Assembly (NCBI GenBank): GCA_025738555.1
Contig: JAOVFP010000006.1
Location: 6,262,001 to 6,326,000, forward strand
Length of the DNA stretch: 64,000 nucleotides
Source: Cyathus striatus
Lineage: Eukaryota > Basidiomycota > Agaricomycetes > Agaricales > Nidulariaceae
Direction: 5' to 3'
Below the pieces are notes generated by a model. The model was not told the DNA's origin. It saw nothing but the letters and a program-made list of their open reading frames with translations, and searched no databases. Within the stretch, counting starts at the first letter, position 1. Each line of letters opens with the position of its first letter. A program made the position numbers and the translations under genes. Shown here one piece after another: positions 25,060 through 38,591 of the stretch.

Positions 25060-25560
25060 TTGTGGAAGCAGCAGAGATGAACAGAGCATAGAAGAGAGTT
25101 TGGATGAGGAGCATGAGTGTGAGAGTGTGAGTGAAAGAGAAAGCACAAGAGAGAGGGCAAGAGAGTGAGAACAAGAGAACAAGAGTGGCATGCAAGAGAG
25201 GGTTGTGAGAGGGAGAGAACAAGAGAGAGCACACAGGGGAGGGTGTGTGGGGGGTGGTGCGGGGAGGAGGGGGCAGGAGGGAGGGTGCGGGAATGGGAGA
25301 GCAGGGGGGGGGGTGTGAGAATGAGAGAACAAGAGATAGAGTGCAAGAACAAGAGAACAATAGAGTGTGTGCAAGAATGAGAGAACAAGAGAGTATGTGT
25401 GAGAACAAGAGAACAAGAGAACAAGAGTGTGTGTGAGAATGAGAGAATGAGAGAGAGGGTGCATGAGATAGGGCATGAGAGGGAGAGGGCACAAGAGGGA
25501 GAGCATGAGAAAGAGGGTGTGAGAGCAAGAGGGCACAGGAGGGAGAGCACTAGAGTGGAT
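25060..25560 (+). repeat. Second polypurine GAGA tract
   Basis: Plus-strand purine tract of gagagaacaagagagtg-like words with short TG interruptions. It is unrelated in unit to 1690-2760. Minus-strand Leu/Ser/Pro frames are compositional. Confidence 0.8.
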
Positions 25561-26618
25561 AGTCTCTGTAGCTAAACTTCTAGCTTAAAGCTTCAATAAA
25601 TGGATATCAGTAAAGGGAATGGAAGAACTTACTGGCATGAACACCCAGCTTGACAAAAAATGAATCAAGTACACCCAGACAAGTTCTTAAAGGCTTGGAT
25701 TGCTAAGTTATGATTCCTACCACCCAGGACAGATGATAGATGAAAGGTTGGAAGGGGTCTTGAGGGAGAGAGGAGAGCAATATGTGTATGCATGGCTAGC
25801 AGAGGTGGATGGACCATGGAAGACAAGAGGGAAAGTAAGGGGAAGGTTTGAGGAAAGTTGAACATGCTCAGAGTTCAAAGAGTTGAATGACAACATGTCT
25901 GTGACATGGAAAAGTCATGTGATAATTGTGTTAGCTTCCCAATGATTTGATTGGCTTGGGAGCTCTTGGCTGAATATTTCAGCTGAACCTTAATGGCAGC
26001 TGTCAGACTTGTATTTAGCCACATCAAGACTTTGGAATTTTGTAGTGCATTACAGGTAGATATATTGATAACACATTGAATATTATAACTTTGTATATGC
26101 ATTTTGTTTTTTGAATCATTATGATTATGTGTAAGGCCAAAGGAAGTACAGGTATTTATAAAACTCATTACTCAAGAAACATACTTCAGCACTCTACCAA
26201 AACTCTACCATAATATAGTTAATAAAAGGTCAAATTAATAAATATTAATAGTTATATAGACCTATTATTGTTCTAAATGTGTGTGAAGTAGTGCATTTAA
26301 GCCAAGATTAGTAGGCTGTACATGTGCACATTAGTACACTTAAGCTGAAATATATTACATTTAAGGATATGCAAAGAAATATAAGGTAAGGGGTACACCT
26401 TAATTTAACTAACTTAACTAATTTAGTCAACAGGGAATTTGCTGATGTATACACATTATACTAGTGTTCCAGAGTGTTCTAATGAACTCTAGGTAGTTCT
26501 ATGCTAGTCTACAGGCTAGTATAGGATTATAGAAGTAGTGAGAAGGTTCTAATTGGTGAAGTAGTAGTATTTGTATACTACAGAGTGAAACTAGTAGACA
26601 TGTAAGGTAGAATATCTC
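25561..26618. other. AT-rich spacer, nothing recognised
   Basis: No supported gene. Scattered imperfect ctagtagtac-like words near 26450-26620. Confidence 0.4.
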
Positions 26619-27012
26619 TATACTACTGTATCATTCTGTATGAAGGCAACAGAGCCCCAAGTGTGACATCAAATTTCGGACTTGAGTTTAGCAACCAAGG
26701 CTAAGTTATGCGTGACAAATATTAGAGTTAGCAACACTGAACCCAGCCTGGAAGTGCCTTTACACAACCTTTTGGCTCATTTTTGGCCAGTACTTATTTT
26801 AAATCAACTTACTACATTTAATAAGCAAGATAGAGAATATATTTGTGCTTTTTCTTGGATTTTTAGCTATTCTTGAAATTTCAGACCTATGTCACACTCC
26901 CCTGCAAAGCAACTGGTCTGCCATGATGTGTGACAAACTATCGAATTAGTGACACAACAGGGTCAGCATGATGCATGACCATTGCCTCCATACAGAATGA
27001 TACAGTATAGGA
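26619..27012. mobile_element. ~0.4-kb MITE-like element
   Basis: Terminal inverted repeats ctgtatcattctgtatg(a/g)aggcaa at about 26626-26650 and 26981-27004. The interior is noncoding. The target duplication is unclear. Confidence 0.5.
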
Positions 27013-28332
27013 TACCTATAACAGGTTTGGTTACAATTGAACAGAGTATTGATGTATTCCTGTTACTTAATACTTAAAATTTTCAGTAATGAAAAGGATG
27101 AATAGCATTATATCCTTTGTCACACATGTATTAAACAAATGTTGTAATATTTATCATGTGTTGACGAATTGTCTCATCAAGTTCATTGGGGGAGCTTACT
27201 CCCCTATTTGTTTGCATTGGCAACCCAAAATGCATAGTGGCTGTGCATTCATGGAACATTATTCAGTGACTCTTTACAGTTCAAGATGAAGACTTGCACT
27301 GGGCCAATCATAAGGGAGCACACTTTATTGCATGAAGTTGAATGAACTTTGTGGGTGCTCATTGTGATCAGGGCCCAGACCAGGTGAGTCAGTAACGCTC
27401 TACCTCAATGTCATGAGGTAGTGCTGACTTAACCTTTACATCATCATATTCAGTCTATGTGGATCTGGTTTATATATTGGTACCAGACTCCACCTTGTTG
27501 GTACAAAGAGCTCTGTAGGGATTGATTATTACACATCCCTTGTCCTCCTGCACCAGGTTTGCTCTCATTGTAATTTGAGTTTGATTCTGTATTCTAACTC
27601 CCCCATCCTCCTGCACCAGGCAGGTACTCTTGACATCATATAGAACATTGGATCACTTCCGCCCACCCACCCACAAACCTCATATTTAATTCTCTTTTTA
27701 GTTCCTATATTACAGCATTTAGCTCTTTTATTTCTCTCATACTTGCTTGTAACATCTATTCTTCATCTTTCTCCTTCTTTTTAGTTATACTGTCTCTCTT
27801 CTTTCTTCTTAAATCTTTGTGCAGTATCAAAGCCTAACTGCAATAGATGTTGTTCTTTCATAGTGGTGTCAGTGCTCACATATCCATGTGAGCATTTTAT
27901 GCTGCTGCTCCTACTCTCATTGGTGTGAGTGAGAACAATTGGGGCAATCCAAAATGTATAGTGGCTGTGCATGCACAGTGCATTAGTCAGCTCTGACTTC
28001 ATAGTTGTCCTGCACCAATCCCACACCATGCATGAAACACAGAATGGTACCATATCAAAACCCTCACAAATCATACATGTTTCCATAAACAAATGATTTT
28101 TGCCCATTGTAAATACCTATTCCTCTTCAAACTACTTTACTTAATTCAATAATGAGTACTTCAGTGCTTTATGTACTACTTATTCCACAACCACACCAAA
28201 AGCTATTGGGCCTTGGCTGAGAATGAATGTATAACTGTGGAGGCAATATAACAGCTAGTAAAAGGAAGGTAAAAAATATTATAATGAAGATAGTATAATT
28301 GGGATGAAGCAAGGGCTTATAGAACAAAGGTA
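27013..28332. other. No supported gene; one short duplicated word
   Basis: A block near 27220-27250 (caacccaaaatgcatagtgg) recurs near 27942-27970. Otherwise nothing recognised. Confidence 0.4.
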
Positions 28333-28705
28333 TGTTAGTGACAGACAAGCAAAATGCTCAAAGTTGAACTCAAACACTCAAATATGGAAAGAATGAATAC
28401 TCTTATTGCAAGTCTGGAATAAACTAGCACAAGAATAGTGAACAACTAATTAAAGAGACTGTATTTATAGTAATTGACCATGAAGTAATTGCATGTACTA
28501 GTACCTACACTACAATGCATGTTACTGTGCTTCTACATTAAGAACTCATGTAATATGTATGGCCAAACTGTGCACTGTGCCCACAGTCTTGATGAGTAAC
28601 ATACGTTGATACACATGGTGTCCGCATTGTGTGTCATGTGACTAATCACATGGCATAGATAAGATAAGATAAAATAAGAGATTAGATAAGAGTAAGTTCC
28701 TAACA
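28333..28705 (-). mobile_element. Solo LTR of the Ty3-2 family, decayed
   Basis: The reverse complement aligns along its length with the 388-bp Ty3-2 LTRs: same TGTTAGG start, cttatcttatctatg, caatgcggacacca, attcttgtgctagtttattc and ACTAACA end. It is bordered by a perfect 5-bp TSD aggta (28328-28332 and 28706-28710). There is no internal sequence, so it arose by LTR-LTR recombination. It has lost several CpGs present in the intact LTRs. Confidence 0.9.
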
Positions 28706-28791
28706 AGGTAGAATAAATAATATAATGCACAGACAACCAATAAAAAGGTTTCTGTCCCCTAATAAGATGTGTTACATGTTTTCTGTGGCAT

Positions 28792-29490
28792 TACTATTGG
28801 TTCCTGAGTAATGCAAAACATTTTGTTTTTGACAATATCATCACATCTAAGCACCCAACTCACATGTAACCTATACCGTTATAAAGCTGTGCTTCTACAC
28901 TTTTCTGATCTGTAATTTTTATGTAAAAATGCACTATTGTTGTATCACTAGGCCTTCATAAAAGAAGGGACCCAATTCATGCACTTGTGCAAAATTCGTC
29001 ACACTGGGTCACATTCAGTTTCAGACACAGTGTTCAGCACCCTTCAAATTTTAGCTGCCAGCAGTTCCCTGTTTGGGGTGCTGGGAAATCAGAGTTTAAA
29101 TACATAAACCCTGGATCTCTCTCTTTTGTCACACTTGACCATAATTTTCATATTATAACTGCAACTGTTAAGATATTGTTCTAGTCTTTTACAGGATGTT
29201 TCTTATTGCAACATACATATTGTTTTCAAATTTTGGGACTGAAAAGATGTCTTTCTGTCATGCTATTTAGGAAAAGGAGCTAAAAACTGCCTTTTTCCTA
29301 TCAAAGTTACACATATCAGTAACTTCTTTGTGTTTTTGTTTTAAATAAAATTGATATTATTAAATGGAATACATTCATGCATAATTGTATGAAGTTTCAT
29401 TGTTATCAGATGAGTGGATGTGTAGAAAAATTATGTTTTGCACAAGTAGGTGAATTTGTGCAGGTTTGCATTACTAGGGAACCAATAGTA
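28792..29490. mobile_element. TIR element (~0.7 kb), non-autonomous
   Basis: Inverted ends TACTATTGGTTCCtgAGTAATGCAAA (28792 on) and its complement ending at 29490. TA at both edges would fit a TA target duplication (Tc1/mariner-type MITE). No transposase visible. Confidence 0.55.
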
Positions 29491-29586
29491 TCAGATTGCA
29501 AATGTGAAAAGTGAGACATGTGACTGTCACTAAGTACATATCTGGTGACTCGACAAAATCGATGACATAAGTAAGAGATGCCTCGC

Positions 29587-29949
29587 TGTAATGCCTGTGA
29601 CATAAGAACACACTCATTATCTCTTTCTCTCTTAGTCCCAGCTCATTACCATTCCATTTGTTACCATCGTAGTTCCTGTTTCACTTTCTTTCGCAAGCTC
29701 ATAACCTTTTACTACTCCTTATCCTTACACTACTTATATTCATTTGCCTTCCCACAAAGGACTCTATATACCATTGTCTCAAGGGGTACTTACTATATTT
29801 CTTCTGGTCTCAGACCTCCAGAGTAGTATAAAAGACCTTAGAGTAGAACTGCTTCGTCAGTGAATCATATTTTGTTAAACCAGTTATTTCCTCTATCGTG
29901 TGACAGGACACCTAACTGTTACTCTCAATGGTCACAGGCTCCTGCCACA
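29587..29949 (+). repeat. Ty3-1 left LTR (CpG-decayed)
   Basis: Paired with 52687-53049. Most differences are CpG in the right LTR against TpG/CpA here, for example taatgcctgtg versus taacgcccgtg and gcaagctcataac versus gcgagctcgtaac. Confidence 0.9.
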
Positions 29950-30153
29950 TATTTTTTAACTCTACAACAACTCTACTCAAAACTCTCTTATCTACTCTTT
30001 CTCAACTCTCTTAACTCTCTCTCTTGTAAAACCCTGCTCTTGTGACTGGAACCCTTTGGACTGATCATCCAAACCAACTATCACACCTGCAACAAAATCT
30101 CATAAAAAATCTTTGGTCCATTTTAATTTGTCTATCATTATATATTTAGAAGA

Positions 30154-33100
30154 ATGCCTTCTGCTACTTGTGCCCAAACTAGAGCCCAGACTAGCAATGC
30201 TGCTATTGCTAGTCAAACCACTGGTACGCCTAACCCTCCTTCTAGTGTTGCTAATACCCTTTCCCCAAATAGCACATTTCCAGTTCAAGGAACAACTGGA
30301 AACCCCGAGACTCCATGATGTTTCTATAGAGACACTGTGGCCTCAAGACCTCCTTCCCTTGTGGAAGAGACTTATCTGGTGCCTAGTAGGCAAATGCATG
30401 GGTCATATCAACCTGTGGGGGTCACAGGTAGGGTACACTCAGGTACGGGTATGGGTTGACTCCAGCTACCCACTACCCATAGCATACCTGTCAGGTGATA
30501 GGAAGGAACAATTACCTAATTATATTACAAATACATTTACTAAAAACCTATGATGTCTGTAATCCAACACTCAATGGATCAATTTACAACTGTACAGATT
30601 CAAGCCTCTTGAATTTTCGGTACCTCAGTTCACAAACTTTCATAGACAGAAAAAGTCGGTACAACACAACAACAGTAACAACATCATGGAAGATGATAGC
30701 CCCAAGCCAACATGATCAGACCATATATCGACTGCAACTGCAGTTACCAAGCAGGCCATCAAATCATTGATGCCTAGAAAGCGATCAAAAAAGAGTGCTC
30801 CATCTGATGATGAAGCCTCCATTGACTCTGTACGTCTTTAACCCCATTGTTATTGTTCACTGATCTAATGGACATACAATGAATATAGGCACAACCACCG
30901 AAGAAGAAAAGTAAAGGCTTTTTGCCTTTCACTCGGAAGGCTAAGCCGAAACCTGCAGTGGCATCATTGCCAATAGGTACCATAAGTAGTGTACAATATA
31001 AATCTATTTCAGTTATCCAACACTCACTGATGTGATTCCTGTCATGGACCATATCAATGACCACCTCACCCATATCGCTATCGATGTTGACATTCCCTCT
31101 CCAATTCATACCACTGCAGGACTCGCAAAGAAGACACTTAACTGTTATTATTCTCATATTGATGAGTCTGAGACCTATCAGATAGTGATGAGTGAGTTTT
31201 TCCGATTATTATTCACCATTACAGACGCTAACTCTTTTATTTCACTAGTACTTCACCCAAAATACAAGCTGCAATATTTTACTAAAGCTGGCTGGGAGAA
31301 GGAGTGGATTTCAACAGCAAAGGATGTCCTGCATGCACAGTATGAGCAGAAATACTTCAGCTTTGAACATATGTCAGTGGGTGGATGTGAGGACTATCAA
31401 CAAGAGGTATGTTATTGCTTTTATTTTGGAATGTATCCTTGTAATATTAACATAATGCCTAGAAACCACAGAGAGACATTAATATTTTTGATACCATTCT
31501 TAAACCGGCAGACTCTGCCTCTGATATACATGATGAGATTGACCGTTACCTTGCCACTGACACCAAGAAGATTGAAAATGTCTTATTGTGGTGGTGGGAT
31601 TGCTGTACAATGTATCCATGTCTCTCTCAGATGGCACTTGACTATCTGAGTATACCACATATGTCTTTTATTCACTCCTTATATTAGCCAGCTGATATAT
31701 TTGTTTTAAGCAACCTCTGTCAATGTTGAACATGTTTTCAGCCATGGACAGCTTATCTTATCTCATGTCTGGAGACCCACTGAGTTAAAACCCATGGGTT
31801 GAAGGGTACGGGTACACTCAGGTAGGGGTAGGGGTTGATCTGAGATACCCTAGGGTTACCCATGCATTTGCCTAGTGCCTAGAGACATTGGTTCTATATC
31901 AACCAACAATATGCCTGATAATATATTAGTAGACAATTCTGAGAAATCATTATCTTCCATTACTTCCTTGACCCCCTCATCTGAGGATGAAGATATTAAC
32001 CTGAACCCTTGGATTAAAGTGAAACCAAGGAAGTCATGCAGCCTAGACTCCCTGTGAAGGAGGAAGTCTGATATTTCTAAGAAATCCACGAAGCAGCCTC
32101 TTTCCAGTGCACAGAAAGAGACAGTAAGTATCGCTGCTGGAGCATTGACTCCTGAAGAAAAAGAAAGGATCTTGCAACACAATAAAAGGGTAGCATCGCA
32201 GAGCAATAGGTCTTCCTCTTGTGGTAAGGAACCTTCTACTACATCAAAAGGAAAGGCCATAGACCATAGGAACTGGGGCAATGTTGGACTAAATGAATCT
32301 GATCTTGATGTGGGCAATCAACAAGCTGCACTTGATTCATTCCACGCCGCTAAGAAACATAAGACTCATAAAACTGCTTCCAAGTGCTGCAAGGGGATGG
32401 AATCAAGCTCTGAGGAGGAAACCCCCTCTAAAAAGAATTACAGGACTGTGCAAATAGCTGACTTCACTGCTAATCCACACACCAGTGTAACCCTGAGCTC
32501 AAGTCACTGAACTCGCAATGTAAGGTACAATCTCGACCCAATTAATCAGGTCCCCTCTTCCAGTCACTTGGGGAAAGCTTTTGAGAAACCTCATTGCCAT
32601 CATAAAGCTAGGACTCCTAGTCCATCCGAGTCAGGTAGCTTGTCATCGAGCCCCCCTCCACCAGACAATGATTCAAACCCTAGTGGTTCAGAATCTGACC
32701 CTAGTGAATCATCCGACTCAGAAGATAGTGATGATAACAACTATCACCATCATCGTTGCCACAGGAGCAGTAGCCAGAGACATCACTCCTCTCATAAGCA
32801 CAGATCACACTGCCCTATTATCCGTCCCATGGAACCAGAAGAGTATGATGGTACTATTGAGGCCTGTACCTTTCAGTGTTTCATGGATGAAGCAACTGCC
32901 TACATCAAAGATGGTAAAGTTCCCAAAAAGAGACAAGTATTTGTCCTCTTGTATTTCCTGGCAGATAAAGCATATGATTTCTACATATAAAAAGTAGCTG
33001 CTAATCACTCTGAGTGGAGGCTTGATGAGTTCTTCCATGCAATGTTCAATTATCTTTTCCCTACGGATTACCATGAATCACAATGCAAGTAACTCAGAAC

Positions 33101-33960
33101 CTTCCATCAAGGAAATATGTTTGTCTCTGAATATACCCATAGTCTTGATGAGTTGCTTAAGTCTATTGGAGATATAAGTCCTCGAGAGATGGTCAAACAT
33201 CTCTGGGATGGTTTCCGAGTCTCAATCCAAGAATGACTTTGGCTTGAAAAACTCAGCCCAAGCCTGTTGTCTTGGGAAGAGGTTGCTGAAGCTGCTCAAA
33301 TAATTGAAGTAGCTCAAAACATGAGCTGTCATGCTAGCCACCGCTGGGGCAATGGAAATGGAGGCCCTGGAGGACCTAATAACAGTGGTAGTTGACATGG
33401 AGGGCGTAATTTCCACCATTGGAATAATAATAATTCCAACCGACACAATTCCTCACATAGGAATAATTGAGCACCACCTAATGGGTACTGCAACCCCAAA
33501 CATCAGAATGGTCCCCTTCAGAATCAGAGAACCCATAGTGCTAAACCTAAAGAACAGGCCAAGCTCTCTGATAAAGAGTGCTCAGAATTGTTAGCTGCTG
33601 GAAAATGTTTTAAGTGCTGAAAAACTGGTCACTGATCTTGCAACTGTCCTCAAGGTTCAACTGTCAGGACCAATAATGCAAATAAACCTCTAGGGATTTC
33701 CAACTTTAACATTGATGTTGTTGAAGAACCAGAAATGGAAGAAGAGCCTGAGCAGCTTGAAAGTCTTCCATTTGGTGCAAAAATTGCTCTCTTCAGTATG
33801 GTGGTTGAGCAAGTGTATCAGCATGAAGATGCTCCATGGATGGAATACCACCCTGAGCATGAACCACAGACATCAATAGGTGACAGTTATGCAATGGTTG
33901 CTGACTGGATACTTCACTGGATGCAACCATATCCTGCCAATGAATACTGCCTAAATTGAA
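30154..33960 (+). pseudogene. gag: Ty3-1 gag, degenerate, interrupted by hAT-A
   Basis: Starts at ATG 30154 (SATCAQTRAQTSNAA). It is interrupted after ETYLVPR by a hAT-A element and resumes in register at 31875 once one TSD copy is removed. The Ser/Glu/Lys-rich middle leads to the capsid-like part (MEPEEYDGTIEACTFQCFMDEA, 32831 on) and a CCHC knuckle remnant CFKC.KTGH.SCNC at about 33607-33650, both dots being TGA. Of about a dozen in-frame stops, nearly all are TGA, several at positions where arginine is expected; two are TAA. It supplied the virus-like particle shell and nucleic-acid binding; now broken. Confidence 0.8.
30387..31874 (+). mobile_element. hAT-A copy 1 (1.49 kb), internally deleted hAT transposon
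   Basis: Perfect 17-bp TIRs TAGGCAAATGCATGGGT (30387-30403) and its complement (31858-31874), flanked by a perfect 8-bp TSD gtgcctag (30379-30386 and 31875-31882), diagnostic of hAT. Subterminal GGGTA/TACCC words are frequent. Plus-strand remnants of the transposase are visible: IDRYLATDTKKIENVLLWWW (about 31537-31596) and, after a decayed intron, ATSVNVEHVFSHGQLILSHV (about 31710-31770), the hAT dimerisation motif. N-terminal and catalytic regions are largely missing. Confidence 0.9.
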
Positions 33961-36900
33961 ATGTTCAGGTGCAGTTTATGGTGAGACCTCACAATGCACA
34001 ACATTATATGATCCATGACTGAGGAACTAGCCATGGAGTCCGAGTATCTATATCCCTGCTCAAAAATCCGCATTTTTGGATTGGAGAATGGTATGCTCAA
34101 CATACCGCTAGGTATTATAATGTAGATGATAGACCATCTCACACTATGACTATGGGGGATGCTCCTGCAATCCTGAACACCTCCTTCATGACAGGATCAC
34201 CAGGTACTACCCCACAGGTAATCCTGAAATCGAATATTACTATTGTTTTAATGTGCAATGCACTGCACCTAACTCTGAAGTATATAGAATTAATGATTGG
34301 GACTTTCCCAACTGCAATATCTATATTAGTAAAGCTCACCTCAAAGACCCCCACTTTGACCTTGTGGAATGGTACTGGAAACAAGTCTGATCTGGAGCAA
34401 TAGGGCATTACCCTAATGACTTTACAAGCAAGACCTCAAGTGGCTCAACACCCAAAAATCCTCCTAGTCATTATGAGCACTCTGAGGAAGACTACACTAG
34501 CGTTGAATTGTGACACTATCTGTGTAGAGAAATTGAAATCCTACTCGAAAAGGGTAAACCATATCCTGGGGATTTACCAATCCCTCATGTCAGAAATTGA
34601 TTCTCTGTGTGCTTTACAGCCAATGGGGATCTAATTGATATTATTGATGGATGGCACAAAACCCATGCATTCCTACCATATGAACAGCTACTACAAGATG
34701 GGTTTGAGATAGGTTCATGGTTCGCATTAGTGCTGGCTAACCAAGAAGTTAGTCGGCATGCATGTCATCTCACAAACCACTGGAAACACCAAAACCAGTC
34801 ATCTCATACTTCTTGGAAAATGTACAAGAAATCCATCACTAGTTCCCTATCCTGAAACCGATTCACATATGATAACCTTTACCCTCCATTTAGGCCCTGA
34901 GATCGCTTCGTTGTCAAACTGAATCAGTGTGAGGCTGTCATCAAAGACCATTTATGAAGATGTATCTCATATCTTCCCATTAATAAGCTCTCATCCCCGA
35001 ATTTTGACCTACTCCAGTGGTACGAGTTACATATGGGGGACTACCTCACACATAGCTCCATGCAACCAGATAGGTTAGACCAGCCTTCAAGAACAACTGT
35101 TGGGAATACTGTCCCCTCTGAAGAATTTAACTTTGAATGGAGAGGAATATGAAGAACCCATAGATGCAATGAGTGTAGGAGAAGATAACGGAGGGCAAAG
35201 CATGCCGCAAACCCTGATATTGTTGATGACAATCTCCTGCTCTTGGACAAGTTGGCGATACATGGAGTACAAGTACCAAGAGGCACTTATCCAGCTTTAC
35301 AGCATAATTCAGTTGTCCACAAGGACGAAGCTCGCCTAGTACCCAAACCAATAGTCCTGACTGTGAAAATAAACAGTCACCCAGCATGCGCCCTGATTGA
35401 CTCTGGATCAATCAGGAATTTCCTGTCAACCACATTAGCAACCCAATTGAAAGTGCCATTAATCAAACATAACAAACCATTGGGTCTCCAACTCACTGTG
35501 CAAGGATCTCAGTCTGTAATAAACTTGCATACAACTGTGGACTTTGAATATCAGTCTATCAAGGAAAGTCATACATTTGACATAATCAATCTTACCAGCT
35601 ACAATGTGATTCTTGGTACCCCTTGGCTGTACCAACACCAAGTATGTATTGGACTGAATCCATGCTGAATCCTGATAGGTAATGATAGTGCATTGCCTCT
35701 TAAAGGCAAAGCCATAATGACAATATCATCCTGCATTATTGAAACCTTGAGCTCAGATCCAGTAGTCAGAGCTCAGGAGAAACTTCTTTGATATGCTGAG
35801 CCCCTCTGCAAAGAGGTCGAAGAGACTGGACTTCCTCCTTTCCGAATCATTAATCATACCATCCCCTTGATAGATGAAACAAGAATCTATCCATGGAGAC
35901 TCTCTAAATGCCCTGAAGCTCTCAAAGAGCTATGGCATGAAAAATGTAATGCCTATCTCAAAACAGGGCAATGGAAGATTACTACAGCAGGTAACACAGT
36001 CCCCATGCTATTGCTACCTAAACCAAGAAAGGAGGGACAGCCAATTGAACTTCGAACTGTCTTTGACTTAAGGGAGTGTAACAAAAATACAAAGAAAATG
36101 TCTTCCCTGCTTCCTGATCCCGAAAGTATATTTTGTCATGTTGCAACAGAGGGCGAATTTGTATCGCTTCTTGACCTTAAGGGAGCATTTGAACAGATCC
36201 ATATCATCCCCAAACATATTGAGTGTTCTGCAGTAACAACCCCTGATGGAAATATGGTCAGTCTAGTTATCCAACAAGGAGATACTAATGCACCAGCAAC
36301 ATGCCAGGTGCTAATGAACCACATCTTCTCAGCTCACCTTGGGAAGTTCATGTATGTGTACTTGGATGACATTGTTATCTTATCACAAACACTACCTGAA
36401 CATATCAAACATGTTAAACTTGATCTTGACATATTAAAACAAGAACAATTGTACCTTAGTAAGTGGAAGCTGAACTTCCTCCCCAAGGAATTGAAATTGT
36501 TGGGATGAATTGTTGACCACAATGGTATTCAAATGGACCCTGACAAGGTTGACTGTGTTGTCAATTGGAAAACACCCACCAACCATGACTTACTTCATGG
36601 ATTCCTTGGCTCAGTAGGATATCTGGCCGATGACCTCCCACTTGTTCAGATTCCAATGGGAGTCCTAAGTGCTATTATTGGGGATACCATTCTGTTTTGG
36701 TGGACATACACTGAACAATGAGCCTTTGATGATGTGAAATGGTTAACACAAAATTTTCATGATCATAGCCGAAAACCATTGGACTACTCACCTAATGCTC
36801 TTCCAATATGGGTAGTCATGGATGGGTGCCTTACAGGAATAGCCAGCTTGGTTAGTCAAGGGCTTGACTGGAAAATGGCAACAATAGCTGCTTTCTTCTC

Positions 36901-38420
36901 CATGAAACTCAATTCTGCACAGCAGAATTACCCCACCCACAAGGTGGAGATGCTTGCTGGTGTCGAAACGATATTATGACACCAAGATATTCTCCAAGGC
37001 ACTACCTTCCAGTGGGTAACAGATCACAAAGGTTTGGTTCACTTGTTAAACCAAAAAAATCTATCAGGGCGACAAGCACACTGGCTTGAGAAAATCAGTG
37101 AATTCGATTTCACTGTTTTGTACATACCTGGCACCAAAAACATCGTCACAGACTCCCTATCCCAATTGTATTCCAATGATGACCCAGGTACTGTCTGTGC
37201 TCCTAGTGAGTACACCTATTTTGATGTGGTAAACGAGGATTCCCCTGGTCTGATCTCGACCTTGGAACCAATCCTCTTGGGTATCCAAGCTGTAGCTGCA
37301 ATACAACATCAGCCCTCAAAGCCAGATACTTCAGCTGACAATGTACCTTCCTGTCAATCATCTCGATTTGCATCAAAAAATCGCACTGAAGCACAACAGG
37401 AACCAGCTCCAGTGGTAAATCCACCTGTACGTGAGCCCAAGCCTGCATCAGCCCCTGTTGCACCTGTAAAGCATCAATGAAAACACATACCTGGTGCCGA
37501 GACAGGTCAGCCAGAAACTGCAAAAGAATTCGAAAAATGGATGGCAAACCACTTTGTTCTCAAAGGACCACAAGAACAAAGGGAGGGTGGGAGTACACCA
37601 AACCAATCCACATTGAATGAGACTCTGCTTGAGGACAACAGTCCACAACAATCAATGGAATTGGATGATCATGTGCACGACTTATACACCTTTGAACATG
37701 CTTCATTAATGGATGCTCTTGCTGATCTTCCCAATATCAACCTCATCAATGGCATTAGAAATCAACACAAATCAGACTCTACCTTCAAAGCCATCTTAGA
37801 CAACCCTAAAGGCCACAAGAACTTCACTATTACTAAGGATGGACTCATCTTTATGAAGGGACCTAACAACAGGAAGATTCTATGCATCCCTTGTGCTATC
37901 ATCCAAGGCAGAAATGCTCAAGAAATTGTTATTTCCGAGGCTCACTCTCTTCTTGCTCACCTTGGACCCTCCAAAACTATCGACTATTTGAAGGACCACA
38001 TTTGGTGGCGAGATATGGTGTCTGATACACATGCATTCTGTGAAACTTGTATGACTTGCAAAAGGAGCAAGCCTAACAACCAGAAACCATATGGTTTATT
38101 GAACCCACTACCCATTCCTGCACACCCATGGGAATCTGTTGGAATAGACTTTGTCGACCCCCTAAAGCATTCCAGCAACCAAGATGGTACTTTTGATTCT
38201 ATTACCATTATTATTTGCTTAATGACAGGTATGGTACATTTGGTACCAAGCCGGACCAATTACACTGCAAAACAGGTTGCCAAACTAATGTTTGAGACAG
38301 TGTACAAGCACCATGGAATTCCCAAGAACATTGTCAGCAATAGAGATGTATTGTTCACTAGTATATTCTGGGGATACTTACATTCTTTATTAGGTACTAA
38401 ACTCCGGATGTCGAGTGCCT
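33961..38420 (+). pseudogene. pol: Ty3-1 pol, 5' part: protease, reverse transcriptase, RNase H, integrase start
   Basis: Frame 2 over most of its length. Aspartic protease ALIDSGSIRNFLSTT (35389-35433); RT from about 35867 with the catalytic loop YVYLDDIVIL (36355-36384); MDPDKV thumb (36533); RNase H VVMDGCLTG and TDHKGLVHLL (37022-37051); integrase zinc finger with HLG and CETCMTCK (38038-38061), IDFVDP (38144) and NRD. It is cut at SSA|Y where hAT-A copy 2 inserted. In-frame TGA stops (36506, 36719, 36977, 37478 and others) repeatedly sit where arginine or tryptophan is expected. The part 33961-35240 is the most degenerate. Confidence 0.8.
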
Positions 38421-38591
38421 TTTAGGCAACGTCATGGGTAACCCATGGGTATCTGGAGCTCGACCCATACCCATACCCACACTAACCCATACCCATGGGA
38501 ATGGGTATGGGTTTGCATGGGTAATCAATACCCATGGTAACCCATGGGTTTTACCATTACTTTTTCAATTATATATTTTAATCGATCTAAT

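Noticed and set aside
24982..25550. Minus-strand Leu/Ser/Pro/His frames over GAGA repeats
   Set aside because: Same reason: low-complexity tract with no stops in several frames.
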